In this document: in pieces, positions 8,409 to 16,787 of the stretch
Layout of the letters: every line of letters starts with the position of its first letter
Numbering within the stretch: the stretch's first letter is position 1
From: an uncultured Clostridium sp.
Lineage (GTDB): Bacteria > Bacillota > Clostridia > TANB77 > CAG-508
Direction: 5' to 3'
DNA: 46,292 nucleotides
Assembly (NCBI GenBank): GCA_958422985.1
Contig: CATZPY010000009.1
Coordinates: 1-46,292 of the forward strand
Program-made: the position numbers and the translations under genes
The notes under the pieces: generated by a model
The model's input: the letters and a program-made list of their open reading frames with translations, nothing else
What the model was told of the DNA's origin: nothing
Database searches by the model: none

Positions 8409-9176
8409 ATGGAAAAAGTTTTAGAGGTTAAAAATATAGAAAAGTATTATGGTAATAAATCTAATTTAACCAAAGCGATAAACAATATAAGTTTTAATAT
8501 AGAAAAAGGCGAATTTGTAGGAATAATGGGAGCAAGTGGATCTGGAAAAACTACACTTTTAAATTGTATTGCTACAATAGATAAAGTAACAGCAGGAAAA
8601 ATTTTAATAAATAATCAAGACATAACTACATTAAAAGGTAATAAATTAAACAAATTTAGAAGAGAAGAACTAGGGTTTATATTTCAAGACTTTAATTTGT
8701 TAGATACACTAACAGCATATGAAAATATAGCGCTTGCACTTACAATACAAAAAGTAAAGCCAAAAGAAATAGAAACAAGAGTAAAAGACATTGCAAATAA
8801 ATTGAATATAACAGATATATTAAATAAATATCCATACCAAATATCTGGAGGTCAAAAACAAAGGGTAGCATCAAGCAGAGCTATAATAACGAATCCAAAA
8901 TTAGTATTAGCAGATGAACCCACAGGAGCGCTAGACAGTAAATCCGCAAGACAATTATTAGAAAGTTTTGAAGATTTAAACGAAAAGTTAAATACAACAA
9001 TACTAATGGTAACACATGATTCTTTTACAGCAAGTTATGCCAATAGAATATTATTTATAAAAGATGGAAAAATCTTTAATGAACTTATAAAAGGAGAAGA
9101 TTCTAGAAAAGAGTTTTTCGAAAAAATAATAGAAGTTCAAACTCTATTAGGAGGTGAACTAGGAGATGTTATTTAA
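8409..9176 (+). CDS. BceA-like ABC transporter ATP-binding protein
   Basis: A 255-residue ATPase of the MacB/LolD/BceA group: Walker A GASGSGKTT (41-49), Q-loop FIFQDFNLLD (Gln93), signature ISGGQKQR (145-152) and Walker B LVLADEPTGALDS with Asp169/Glu170. It pairs with the FtsX-type permease whose gene overlaps it by 11 bases. In Bce systems this pair both removes cell-wall antibiotics such as bacitracin or lantibiotics from their lipid target and passes flux information to the kinase. ATG follows AAAGGAG. Substrate not predictable. Confidence 0.9.
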   Translation: MEKVLEVKNIEKYYGNKSNLTKAINNISFNIEKGEFVGIMGASGSGKTTLLNCIATIDKVTAGKILINNQDITTLKGNKLNKFRREELGFIFQDFNLLDTLTAYENIALALTIQKVKPKEIETRVKDIANKLNITDILNKYPYQISGGQKQRVASSRAIITNPKLVLADEPTGALDSKSARQLLESFEDLNEKLNTTILMVTHDSFTASYANRILFIKDGKIFNELIKGEDSRKEFFEKIIEVQTLLGGELGDVI

Positions 9177-11256
9177 ATTATCTGTAAAAAACATGAAAAA
9201 GAGTTTTAAGGATTATGCAATTTATTTTTTAACATTAGTACTGGGTGTTGCAATATTTTATATGTTTAATTCTTTAGATAGTCAGCAAGCGATGTTAGAT
9301 GTATCAGCTTCAACAAGAGATATGATAAAAATGATGATTTCAATGTTAAGTTATATATCTGTATTTGTTGCCATCGTACTGGGGTTATTAATTGTATATG
9401 CAAACAACTTTTTAATAAACAGAAGAAAAAGAGAATTTGGAATTTATATGACATTAGGAATGGGAAAAAGACAGATATCAAAAATAATTCTTTTTGAAAC
9501 AATATTAGTTGGAATTTTATCATTAGGAGCTGGAATTATAATAGGAGTATTTGCTTCTCAATTTATGTCCATCCTTGTAGGAAAACTATTTGAGGCGGAT
9601 ATGACGAAATTTGAATTCGTTTTTTCTAAAGATGCTTGTATAAAAACATGTATTTATTTTGCTGTAATGTATATTGCAGTAATGATATTTAATACAATAA
9701 CAATTTCAAAATATAAATTAATAAATTTACTTACAGCAAACAAGAAAAACGAAGCAGTAAAAATAAAAAATCCAATTATATCTATTATGATATTTCTATT
9801 AGGAGCTGGAATATTAGGATATTGTTACTGGAAAGTAACAGGTGGAATAGATACACTTTCTACAGCAGATAAAATTTTACCAATAATATTAATGGGTATT
9901 ATAGGGACTGTTGCAGTATTTTGGTCTTTATCTGGATTTATACTAAGGATAATACAATCAAGAAAAAGTACATATTTAAAAGGAACAAATATGTTTGTTC
10001 TAAGACAATTAAACAATAAAATTAATACAACTGTAATTAGTATGAGTGTAATATGCTTAATGCTATTTATGACAATAAGCATACTATCTTCAAGTTTTTC
10101 ATTACAAAGTACAATGAAAAAAGATTTGCAAGAGATGACACCAGTAGATTTGAATTTATACAAAACAGCAAATTTACCGGAAAAATACACAGATAGGTAT
10201 GGCAAAGAATATGTAAATACAAAAGAAGCTATAGAAGATTCTAAAAAGCCAATAAGTGAAACATTAAAAGAAAATGATTATGACATGAATAGACTAAAAG
10301 ATATTGTAGAAATTCCAATATATGGTACAGAAGAATGGACATGGAAGGTAAGCTTAGGAAATTATTATGAAGAAGCTAAAAAACAATATCCAATGATTTT
10401 ATACGATACAGAAGAAATGTTGATAAAGGTGTCTGACTACAATAAAATAGCCAAACTTTATGGGAATGAAGAACTAACTGTAGAAGATGACGAATATATT
10501 GTACTTTGTGATTTTACAAACCAAGTAAATTTAAGAAATATGGGACTTAAAGATGGTGGGAAAATAAATATAAATGGCAAAATATATCATTCAAAATATA
10601 GTGAATGTAAGCCAGGATATATATTGATGTCTACAAGCCACACTAATACAGGAATTATGGTAGTTCCAGATAATTTTAATTTAAAAGAAGAATGGAAACA
10701 ACAACACTTTTTAGCAGCTAATTACAATGCAGAAACAGAGGAAGAAAAAGAAATAATAGAAGAAGATTTTGGTAGAACAGATACAAATCTTTATGAAACT
10801 TTAAATAAAAAAAATATATCTTTAATGGGAATGTCTAAAATATCAATTATACAAGCAAGTGTAGGTGTTGCAACAATTGTAGTATTTATAGCTATATATT
10901 TAGGAATTGTATTTTTAATAGCAAGTTCAGCAATTCTTGCACTAAAACAATTAACAGAAAGTTCAGATAATAAACAAAGGTATATTATATTAAGAAAAAT
11001 TGGCTGTGACGAGAAAATGATTAATCAAGCTTTGTTTAGACAGATTGCAATATTCTTTATGTTACCACTTTTACTTGCAATTATACATTCAATATTTGGA
11101 ATTCAATTTGTAATGTCTATGATGTCTGTACTAGCAAGTGCAGAAAAATTATTACCTTCTATAATAGTAACAGTAATAATTATAGGAATAATATATGGAG
11201 CATATTTTGCAGCAACATATTTTGTAAGTAAAAACATTATTAAAGAAGAGGAATAA
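9166..11256 (+). CDS. BceB-like permease with large outer loop
   Basis: A 696-residue permease. Membrane helices at the start (about 17-39, 58-80, 110-135, 155-178, then about 200-260 and near 285-310) are followed by a roughly 240-residue outer domain (about 310-555) and three helices at the end. This ten-helix form with a large loop between helices 7 and 8 is the BceB signature, distinct from the four-helix MacB. FtsX-type stretches such as NRRKREFGIYMTLGMGKRQI and RYIILRKIGCDEKMI are visible. The start ATG follows AGGAGGTGAACTAGGAG inside the ATPase gene, indicating coupled translation. Confidence 0.9.
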   Translation: MLFKLSVKNMKKSFKDYAIYFLTLVLGVAIFYMFNSLDSQQAMLDVSASTRDMIKMMISMLSYISVFVAIVLGLLIVYANNFLINRRKREFGIYMTLGMGKRQISKIILFETILVGILSLGAGIIIGVFASQFMSILVGKLFEADMTKFEFVFSKDACIKTCIYFAVMYIAVMIFNTITISKYKLINLLTANKKNEAVKIKNPIISIMIFLLGAGILGYCYWKVTGGIDTLSTADKILPIILMGIIGTVAVFWSLSGFILRIIQSRKSTYLKGTNMFVLRQLNNKINTTVISMSVICLMLFMTISILSSSFSLQSTMKKDLQEMTPVDLNLYKTANLPEKYTDRYGKEYVNTKEAIEDSKKPISETLKENDYDMNRLKDIVEIPIYGTEEWTWKVSLGNYYEEAKKQYPMILYDTEEMLIKVSDYNKIAKLYGNEELTVEDDEYIVLCDFTNQVNLRNMGLKDGGKININGKIYHSKYSECKPGYILMSTSHTNTGIMVVPDNFNLKEEWKQQHFLAANYNAETEEEKEIIEEDFGRTDTNLYETLNKKNISLMGMSKISIIQASVGVATIVVFIAIYLGIVFLIASSAILALKQLTESSDNKQRYIILRKIGCDEKMINQALFRQIAIFFMLPLLLAIIHSIFGIQFVMSMMSVLASAEKLLPSIIVTVIIIGIIYGAYFAATYFVSKNIIKEEE

Positions 11257-11273
11257 AAAGAAGGTGGCAATAT

Positions 11274-11963
11274 ATGAAAAAGGTATTAAAAATATTATTA
11301 GTAATAATATTAATTGGAACAAGCATAGGAGTAATTATAGTTGGAAAAGGATATAGCATGTATAAAGAAGCTATAGAAGAAGTACCTATAGAAGAAAAAG
11401 TAGATAAAATAAGGCAAAAAGAGGGATATACAAAAATTTCAGAATTGCCACAAACGTATTTAGAAGCAGTTATTTCTGTAGAAGACCACAGATTTTATAA
11501 GCATCCAGGAATAGATATAATTTCCATAGGAAGAGCAATTATAAATGATATTAAAGCAATGGAATTTATAGAAGGAGGTAGCACAATAACTCAACAAATT
11601 GCTAAAAATGAATATTTTTCTCAAGAAAAGAAATTGTCTAGGAAGGTTGCAGAAGTTTTTATGGCATTTGAAATAGAAAAGAAATATTCTAAAGATGAGA
11701 TTCTAGAATTATATGTAAATACTATTTATTTTGGAAATGGATATTATAATATAAAAGATGCTTGCAAAGGATATTTTGGTAAAACACTAAATAATATGAC
11801 TAAAGGAGAATGCATAATGCTTGCAGGAATACCAAATGCACCGTCTGTATACAACCCAAAAGAAAATTTAAAATTGGCAAAACAAAGACAAAAACAAGTT
11901 GCAGGTAAAATGGTGGAATATGGCTATTTAACAGAAGAAGAGGCAAATGAAATATTAAAATAA
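11274..11963 (+). CDS. Monofunctional peptidoglycan glycosyltransferase (GT51)
   Basis: A 229-residue protein with one N-terminal membrane anchor (about 5-25) and a GT51 domain. Seen: catalytic Glu70 in VEDHRFYKHPGID, GGSTITQQIAKN (101-112), second Glu133 in FEIEKKYSKDEILELYVN and the FGNGYYNI region. There is no transpeptidase domain; usual bifunctional PBPs exceed 600 residues. It polymerises lipid II into glycan strands on the outer membrane face. It follows the BceB gene at 17 bases with AAGGTGG as ribosome binding site, so it may be co-transcribed with the antibiotic-response genes, which would couple wall repair to peptide stress (inference). Confidence 0.88.
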   Translation: MKKVLKILLVIILIGTSIGVIIVGKGYSMYKEAIEEVPIEEKVDKIRQKEGYTKISELPQTYLEAVISVEDHRFYKHPGIDIISIGRAIINDIKAMEFIEGGSTITQQIAKNEYFSQEKKLSRKVAEVFMAFEIEKKYSKDEILELYVNTIYFGNGYYNIKDACKGYFGKTLNNMTKGECIMLAGIPNAPSVYNPKENLKLAKQRQKQVAGKMVEYGYLTEEEANEILK

Positions 11964-11999
11964 ATTACTCTTTAGACGAACTTGCAAAAAAATAATAAG

Positions 12000-12028
12000 T
12001 TGAATTAAATTTTTGTTTACTATATAAT
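12000..12028 (+). promoter_or_regulatory. Sigma-A promoter of the pentapeptide-repeat gene
   Basis: TTGAAT (12000-12005), 17-bp spacer, TATAAT (12023-12028). It lies 50 bases before the ATG. Confidence 0.7.
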
Positions 12029-12041
12029 CTAGAACAAATAA

Positions 12042-12058
12042 AATAGAAAATTTCTATT
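12042..12058 (+). repeat. Perfect inverted repeat in the leader
   Basis: AATAGAAA-A-TTTCTATT, 8-base arms around one base, just after the transcript start and before the ribosome binding site. Too tight for an RNA hairpin; it could be a protein-binding site. AT-rich chance palindromes are common here. Confidence 0.35.
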
Positions 12059-12077
12059 CTGATTTATAGGAGGACAA

Positions 12078-12674
12078 ATGGAAAAAACATTTTTAGATAA
12101 AATAGAAGAAGAGGAAGAAATAAAAAATGAAATAGTAGAAAATATATTAGAAAAAAACTTAAACATATATAAAAAAGATATAGATAATTCGAAATTTATT
12201 CACACAGAAATATTAGAGAGCAACCTAGAAAAAGTATATTTTAAAGATATTTCTTTTGAAAATTGTAATTTTTCCAATTCTACATTTGAAAACTGTAGTT
12301 TTATAAATTGCAAGTTTATAAATTGTAAAATAATAGGATGTAATTTTATAGAAAACACATTTATGTCTGTACAAATACAAGAATCTAATATGAATTATGC
12401 TAATATTTCTAATACATGTTTTAGCAATTTAAAATTAAAAAATGTAACATTAATAAATTCCTATATGCAAGATACAAATTTAAAAAATACTAAATTTGAT
12501 AATATAGATTTTACAAAAGCACAAATATTTAATACACGCTTAAAAGGTATAGATCTTTCAACATGCACATTACAGGGATTATCAACAACGTTGCAAGATA
12601 TAAAAGGAGCAATAATAAATGAATTTCAAATTATAGATTTAGCATATTTATTAAATATAAAAATAAAATATTAA
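12078..12674 (+). CDS. Pentapeptide-repeat protein
   Basis: A 198-residue protein. After an acidic, helical N-terminus (residues 1-50), residues about 55-160 form tandem five-residue repeats of the A(N/D)LXX / CXFXN kind (FENCNFSNSTFENCSF, INCKFINCK, then NMNYANIS, TNLKNTKFDNIDF). These fold into a right-handed quadrilateral beta-helix. The end (LSTTLQDIKGAIINE ... AYLL) resembles the capping segment seen in Qnr-like and other bacterial members. Some relatives mimic DNA and shield gyrase, but that cannot be claimed here. ATG follows AGGAGG; single-gene unit with its own promoter and terminator. Confidence 0.85.
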   Translation: MEKTFLDKIEEEEEIKNEIVENILEKNLNIYKKDIDNSKFIHTEILESNLEKVYFKDISFENCNFSNSTFENCSFINCKFINCKIIGCNFIENTFMSVQIQESNMNYANISNTCFSNLKLKNVTLINSYMQDTNLKNTKFDNIDFTKAQIFNTRLKGIDLSTCTLQGLSTTLQDIKGAIINEFQIIDLAYLLNIKIKY

Positions 12675-12740
12675 TATGTAAAGAATAATTAAAAAATATA
12701 GTAATGCATAAATTAAAAAAATAAACTGCATTCAATTTTT

Positions 12741-12768
12741 AGGAATAGACTTTTAGTCTATTCCTTTT
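12741..12768 (+). terminator. Intrinsic terminator after the pentapeptide-repeat gene
   Basis: AGGAATAGAC (12741-12750) pairs perfectly with GTCTATTCCT (12756-12765), loop TTTTA, then TTT. Confidence 0.75.
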
Positions 12769-12785
12769 AAAATTAATATATTCCC

Positions 12786-12814
12786 TTGAATTAAGTGTTT
12801 AAAAATAGTATAAT
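12786..12814 (+). promoter_or_regulatory. Sigma-A promoter of the rsmE operon
   Basis: TTGAAT (12786-12791), 17-bp spacer, TATAAT (12809-12814), 31 bases before the rsmE ATG. It probably heads a long run of closely spaced genes up to gmk. Confidence 0.75.
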
Positions 12815-12845
12815 AAAATCGAAAAAATTAGATAGGAGAAGATAA

Positions 12846-13601
12846 ATGCCTAAATTTTTTATAAATACAGAGAATATAAAAAATAATGAAGAGATATGGG
12901 TTATTGGTAATGATGTAAACCATTTAAAGAATGTATTAAGAAAAAAAGTAAATGATAAAATTATTATTTGTAATTCAGATACAAGAGAAAATTATGAGTG
13001 CATAATAAAAGATATAGAAGAAAATAAAATAATATGCAAAATATTGTCAAAAGAAAAAAGTGTGTCGGAATCTAAACTAAATATTACAATTTTTCAGGGA
13101 TTACCTAAAGCAGATAAAATGGAACTTATAATTCAAAAATGTACAGAATTAGGCGTGAAATATATTGTACCAGTAGATACTAAAAGAACTATTGTAAAAT
13201 TAAAAGATAAAGATAAACAAACTAAAGTATTAAGATGGCAAAAAATTGCAGAAGTGGCAGCAAAGCAATCTGGAAGAGATATAATACCAAAAATAGAAAA
13301 TATAGTAGATATGTCTAAATTAGAATTTAAAGAATATGACAAAATTCTAGTATTATACGAAAATGAAGAAAGAGTAAGTATAAAACAAGAAATAGAAAAA
13401 CTAAAGAAACTAAACAAAGAGAATTTAAATATTGGAATTGTAATTGGTCCAGAAGGAGGATTAGATGAGGCTGAAATAGAAAAAATAAAACTTAAAAACA
13501 ATGTATCGGTAGTAACACTGGGAAAAAGAATTTTAAGAACAGAAACTGTGGCATTAGTTGTAAGTGGAATATTAATGTACGAATTAGGAGATTTAAATTA
13601 A
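12846..13601 (+). CDS. rsmE: 16S rRNA (uracil-1498-N3)-methyltransferase RsmE
   Basis: A 251-residue SPOUT-class methyltransferase. The N-terminal PUA-like part (NDVNHLKNVLRKKVND) is followed by FQGLPKADKMELIIQKCTELGV and the knot region IGIVIGPEGGLDEAEIEKI ... VTLGKRILRTETVAL that binds S-adenosylmethionine. Family role: methylation of U1498 of 16S rRNA in the assembled small subunit. Length is normal. ATG follows TAGGAGAA. First gene of the housekeeping block; the next gene begins 11 bases on. Confidence 0.93.
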   Translation: MPKFFINTENIKNNEEIWVIGNDVNHLKNVLRKKVNDKIIICNSDTRENYECIIKDIEENKIICKILSKEKSVSESKLNITIFQGLPKADKMELIIQKCTELGVKYIVPVDTKRTIVKLKDKDKQTKVLRWQKIAEVAAKQSGRDIIPKIENIVDMSKLEFKEYDKILVLYENEERVSIKQEIEKLKKLNKENLNIGIVIGPEGGLDEAEIEKIKLKNNVSVVTLGKRILRTETVALVVSGILMYELGDLN

Positions 13602-13612
13602 GGAGTGTTAAA

Positions 13613-14647
13613 ATGGCTAAGAAGAAAAAAAATAAAGTAAATACTAAACCAAAGAATGATACAAAAGATATAAAAAAAGAAAATTTAGTAAAAAAACCAG
13701 AAGTAGTTGTTAAAGAAGAAAACATACAAGAAGAAGTTGTAAAAGAGAAAAAAGTAAATGGAACAAAAGAAAATGCTAAAAAAGAGAAAAAAACAGTAGA
13801 AGTACAAGAAAAAGATATGAAGGAACAAAAAACAGAAGATATAGAAAAAAAGAATATAAAAGAAGAAAAAAAGCTAGAAGCAAATAAAGAAAAATTAAAT
13901 AAACGAGATAAAAAATCTGAAAAAATTATAGCAGAAATAGAAAAAGAAAAGAAACAACGCAAGAAAATGTCAAAAGAATACGAAAAAAAAGCAAATAAAA
14001 AAATATTTAGAAATATAATGATTGCTATAGTAATTTTAGCATTTTGTATATTAAAAATATTAGGATACATAAATATAAAAGAAGATATTTTCATTGTAGA
14101 TTTAAAAGTATTTAGTATTTCTATACTAATATTTGCTATTATTCTATTTGAAAGAAGCTATAAGAAGATAGATTTAGAACTATTTACACATGGGTTAGAG
14201 TCGCTGTTTGTAGCAATAACAACACTATGCGAAGTATATATTTATCAATTATTTACAGATAAATTTATTATGGTTATTGCAATAGAATCTTTATTAATAT
14301 CTGCATACTATATTTTTAAATGTACAAGAATATATAGCAAGACAAAAAAAGAATATATAAAAAGTTTAAATGACATTAGTGAAATTGTAAAAGAAGAAAA
14401 AATTATAAAAATAGAAACTCATAGAAGACAAAATAGAAAAACATCTGAAAAAAAAGATAACAAAAAAGAAGAAATCAAAAATGAAAAAGATAAAGAACAA
14501 GAAAAAGAAGATAACAATAAAGAAAAAGAAACAAAAAAAGTAGAAAAAGAAAATAAAAAAGAAAGTACAAATAAAACAGCCAACAAAAAGAATGTAAATA
14601 CAAAAAATAAAACAAAGAAAAAATCAAAAAAAGCAAATAGGAGATAA
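13613..14647 (+). CDS. Lys/Glu-rich membrane protein of unknown function
   Basis: A 344-residue protein in three parts. Residues 1-135 are a highly charged Lys/Glu low-complexity tail, likely coiled or disordered. Residues about 138-240 hold four hydrophobic helices (IMIAIVILAFCILKILG; FSISILIFAIILF; SLFVAITTLCEVYIY; FIMVIAIESLLISAYYIF). Residues 245-344 are again Lys/Glu/Asn-rich and basic at the end (KTKKKSKKANRR). Both tails would be cytoplasmic. I recognise no family. Lying 11 bases after rsmE and 5 before yicC, it is probably co-transcribed with RNA-related genes; the basic tails could touch nucleic acid or ribosomes, but that is a guess. Confidence 0.75.
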   Translation: MAKKKKNKVNTKPKNDTKDIKKENLVKKPEVVVKEENIQEEVVKEKKVNGTKENAKKEKKTVEVQEKDMKEQKTEDIEKKNIKEEKKLEANKEKLNKRDKKSEKIIAEIEKEKKQRKKMSKEYEKKANKKIFRNIMIAIVILAFCILKILGYINIKEDIFIVDLKVFSISILIFAIILFERSYKKIDLELFTHGLESLFVAITTLCEVYIYQLFTDKFIMVIAIESLLISAYYIFKCTRIYSKTKKEYIKSLNDISEIVKEEKIIKIETHRRQNRKTSEKKDNKKEEIKNEKDKEQEKEDNNKEKETKKVEKENKKESTNKTANKKNVNTKNKTKKKSKKANRR

Positions 14648-14652
14648 AAATA

Positions 14653-15534
14653 ATGATAAGAAGTATGACAGGTTTTGGTAGGGGGATGTATTCTACAGAA
14701 GAAAGAGAATATACTATAGAAATAAAATCTGTAAACCATAAATATACAGATATAAATGTAAGACTTCCATATGTTTTAAGCTTTTTAGAGGAGAAAATAA
14801 AAAAAGAAGTATTAAAAAATGTAGCAAGAGGAAAAATAGACATAAATGTAACTTTTGTAAATAACAGTAATTTAGGGAAAAAAATATCAATAAATAAACC
14901 TTTAGCTAAAGAGTATATAGAAGAACTAAGAAAGATAAAAGAAGAAAATAATATAATAGACGATATATCAATTATGAAAATAGCCAAGCTACCAGATATA
15001 TTAAATATTACCCAAGATAATAATGAAGAAACTTTATGGGAAGAGCTAAATAAAGCACTACAAGAAGCTATTAAGAATTTATTAGAAGGAAAAGAAGCAG
15101 AAGGTAGAAAATTGTCAGAAGATATGCTACAAAGATTAGAAAACATAAATAATCACATTCTAGATATTTCACAATATTCTACTGGACTTATTGAACAATA
15201 TGTAGTAAAATTAAAGGACAGAATAAAAGAAATAATGCAGACAGATTTAATAGACGAATCAAGAATTTCACAAGAAGTAGTTCTATATGCAGACAAAACA
15301 TCAATAGAAGAAGAAATTACAAGATTAAAAAGTCACATCACACAATTTAAAGAACTATTACAATCAGAAAGTGTTAAAAAGACAGGTAAAAGACTAGATT
15401 TCATAATACAAGAGATGAATAGAGAAATAAATACAATAGGATCTAAATCAAATTGTTTAGAAATAACTAATTTAGTAATAGAATTAAAAACAGAACTTGA
15501 AGATGTTAGAGAACAAGTTCAAAATATAGAATAG
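14653..15534 (+). CDS. yicC: YicC/YloC-family endoribonuclease
   Basis: A 293-residue protein opening with the family signature MIRSMTGFGRG and closing with EMNREINTIGSKSN ... ELKTELEDVREQVQNIE, the two conserved ends of YicC/YloC proteins. Known members are metal-dependent endoribonucleases that take part in RNA decay. Length matches the family (about 290). It sits directly before remA, rpoZ and gmk, the usual Firmicute neighbourhood. The gene begins 5 bases after the preceding stop with a weak AGGAG ribosome binding site. Confidence 0.92.
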   Translation: MIRSMTGFGRGMYSTEEREYTIEIKSVNHKYTDINVRLPYVLSFLEEKIKKEVLKNVARGKIDINVTFVNNSNLGKKISINKPLAKEYIEELRKIKEENNIIDDISIMKIAKLPDILNITQDNNEETLWEELNKALQEAIKNLLEGKEAEGRKLSEDMLQRLENINNHILDISQYSTGLIEQYVVKLKDRIKEIMQTDLIDESRISQEVVLYADKTSIEEEITRLKSHITQFKELLQSESVKKTGKRLDFIIQEMNREINTIGSKSNCLEITNLVIELKTELEDVREQVQNIE

Positions 15535-15549
15535 GGAGTGATTTTTATA

Positions 15550-15801
15550 ATGCAATTAGTAAATATTGGTTTTGGAAATATAGTTTCTGCAAACAGAATT
15601 ATAGCAATAGTAAGCCCAGAGTCTGCACCTATAAAAAGAATGGTGCAAGAAGCAAAAGATAAAGGAACAGCAATAGATGCTACATATGGTAGAAGAACAA
15701 GAGCAGTAGTAATTACAGATTCAGATCATTTAATTCTTTCTGCACTTCAACCAGAAACAGTAGCAGCAAGATTAGATAAAAGTATAGAAAACAATAATTA
15801 A
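15550..15801 (+). CDS. remA: RemA-like regulatory protein (DUF370)
   Basis: An 83-residue protein almost identical in pattern to RemA: LVNIGFGNIVSANRII, IVSPESAPIKRM, IDATYGRRTRAVVI and SALQPETVAARL. In Bacillus subtilis RemA is an octameric DNA-binding activator of matrix and osmoprotection genes; elsewhere in Clostridia its targets are unclear. The ATG at 15550 is chosen over an in-frame GTG 12 bases upstream because AGGGAGTG (15533-15538) is then correctly spaced and RemA proteins start just before the LINIGFGN motif. It follows yicC directly, as in other Firmicutes. Confidence 0.92.
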   Translation: MQLVNIGFGNIVSANRIIAIVSPESAPIKRMVQEAKDKGTAIDATYGRRTRAVVITDSDHLILSALQPETVAARLDKSIENNN

Positions 15802-15813
15802 GGAGGAAAATTT

Positions 15814-16002
15814 ATGTTAGTTAAACCATCTGTAACAGATTTATTAACAAAAGTAGATAACAGATATTCATTAGTAATTATGGTGTCTAAAAGAGCAAGA
15901 CAAATAGCTTCTGGAAAACCAGTTGTTACAAAAGTAAAATCTAATTCTGTTGTAACACTTGCAACAAACGAAGTATCAGAAGAAAAGGTGGTTATATGTT
16001 AG
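15814..16002 (+). CDS. rpoZ: RNA polymerase omega subunit
   Basis: A 62-residue protein with omega hallmarks: MLVKPSVTDLLTKVDNRYSL, VSKRARQIASG and a C-terminal strand. Omega stabilises the beta' subunit during RNA polymerase assembly. It is at the short end of the family. Ribosome binding site AAGGAGG; it overlaps gmk by 7 bases. In most Firmicutes gmk precedes rpoZ; the order is reversed here. Confidence 0.9.
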   Translation: MLVKPSVTDLLTKVDNRYSLVIMVSKRARQIASGKPVVTKVKSNSVVTLATNEVSEEKVVIC

Positions 16003-16571
16003 TTATACTATCTGGTGTAGCAGGAGCCGGAAAAAATACAATCCAAAAAGAATTAATAAAAAGAATGGAAAATGTAATAGCAATACCTTCTTATACAGAT
16101 AGAGAAGTAAGACCAGGAGATGTGCCAGGAGAAACATATAATTTTGTATCAACAGAAGAATTTGAAAGAATGATAAAAGATAAAGAATTATATGAATACG
16201 ACATACACCATAATCATTACTATGGTACTTCAAGAAAAATTTTAAACGAAAAGATTAAAGAAGGAAAAATTATAGTAAAAGATATAGATGTAAATGGAAC
16301 TCAAAGTTTAATAGAATTATTAAAACAAGATACAAAGGTAGTAACAATATTTTTAAGAGTTCCAAAAAGTGAATTACAAAAAAGACTAGAAAGTAGAATA
16401 GACAAGCCAAGTCCTAAAGAAATCCAATTAAGACTAAATAGATTCGATTTTGAAGAGTCTAAAATTGGAGTATATGATTATGTAATAAAAAATAATGATT
16501 TAGAAAAAACAGTGTCTATAATACAAAAAATAATAGAAGAAGAAGCAAAAGTAGAAGAACCAGAGTTTTAA
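15996..16571 (+). CDS. gmk: Guanylate kinase, divergent
   Basis: A 191-residue P-loop kinase. P-loop GVAGAGKNT (7-15) departs from the usual GPSGAGKGT/GPSGVGKST. The GMP-binding region is recognisable (SYTDREVRPGDVPGETYNFVSTEEF), as is HYYGTS with the usual HGNYYGTS altered to HNHYYGTS. The end (RFDFEESKIGVYDYVIKNNDLEKT) fits the family. It converts GMP to GDP using ATP. Position beside yicC, remA and rpoZ supports the call over a generic nucleotide kinase. It overlaps rpoZ and ends the first operon; a repeat-filled gap follows. Confidence 0.82.
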   Translation: MLVILSGVAGAGKNTIQKELIKRMENVIAIPSYTDREVRPGDVPGETYNFVSTEEFERMIKDKELYEYDIHHNHYYGTSRKILNEKIKEGKIIVKDIDVNGTQSLIELLKQDTKVVTIFLRVPKSELQKRLESRIDKPSPKEIQLRLNRFDFEESKIGVYDYVIKNNDLEKTVSIIQKIIEEEAKVEEPEF

Positions 16572-16579
16572 AATTAATC

Positions 16580-16694
16580 AAAAGCGTACCTAAAATTTTC
16601 TACCAAATGTAAACTTTAAGAAAAATTAAGATACGCCATAATTCTCTAGTAAAGAAAGTTTTCTTAATAGGAGAAATTTCTTACTATATAAAAT
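16580..16694 (-). repeat. Dispersed intergenic repeat, copy 1
   Basis: About 115 bases that match, on the minus strand, the sequence at 30624-30734 over its full length with scattered changes, and in part the sequence at 26890-26944. Shared blocks on the minus strand are TATATAGTA near 16685, TACTAGA.AATTAT.GCG, CTTAAA.TTTACATTTG and AAATTTTAGGT..GCTTTT. No start codon with a ribosome binding site or conserved frame is present, so it is non-coding or RNA-coding. It begins 9 bases after the gmk stop. Confidence 0.65.
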
Positions 16695-16787
16695 AAGATA
16701 TTGTTGTTCTTGCATAACATATCAGGATTTTAAGGAACGTCCCAAGATCCCGATTCGTGCATATATAAGAATAATAATATCTTTTTT
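16695..16787 (+). terminator. Long hairpin enclosing a REP-like palindrome
   Basis: A 17-base arm at 16695-16711 pairs completely, counting two G-U pairs, with 16767-16783, and six T follow (16782-16787). The 55-base loop contains the REP-like element at 16721-16754. On the + strand this can act as a terminator between gmk and priA; on the minus strand it precedes the dispersed repeat, as terminator hairpins do at the other two copies. Confidence 0.6.
16721..16754 (-). repeat. REP-like short palindrome, copy A
   Basis: On the minus strand it reads ATCGGGATCTTGGGACG, then TTCCTTAAAATCCTGAT. It aligns with 21768-21800 at most positions, with identical outer ATCGGGA and inner CTTAAAATCC blocks. 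The ends pair imperfectly (TCAGGA with TCCCGA). It is much more GC-rich than its surroundings. It resembles the GGGAC-type small palindromes scattered in many clostridial genomes. Confidence 0.6.

Noticed and set aside
12246..12560. CRISPR-like or tandem DNA repeats in the pentapeptide-repeat gene
   Set aside because: The periodicity is at protein level (15-bp codon pattern); there are no conserved DNA repeats with unique spacers. No CRISPR array is seen anywhere in the window.
13492..14094. 200-codon open frame on the minus strand, rich in Phe and Ser
   Set aside because: It is the antisense of the Lys/Glu-rich gene and the rsmE end: AAA/GAA runs read as TTT/TTC on the other strand. No ribosome binding site or recognisable domain.
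14475..15146. 223-codon open frame on the minus strand
   Set aside because: Shadow of the basic protein and yicC on the opposite strand; low-complexity Phe/Leu/Ser composition and no family likeness.
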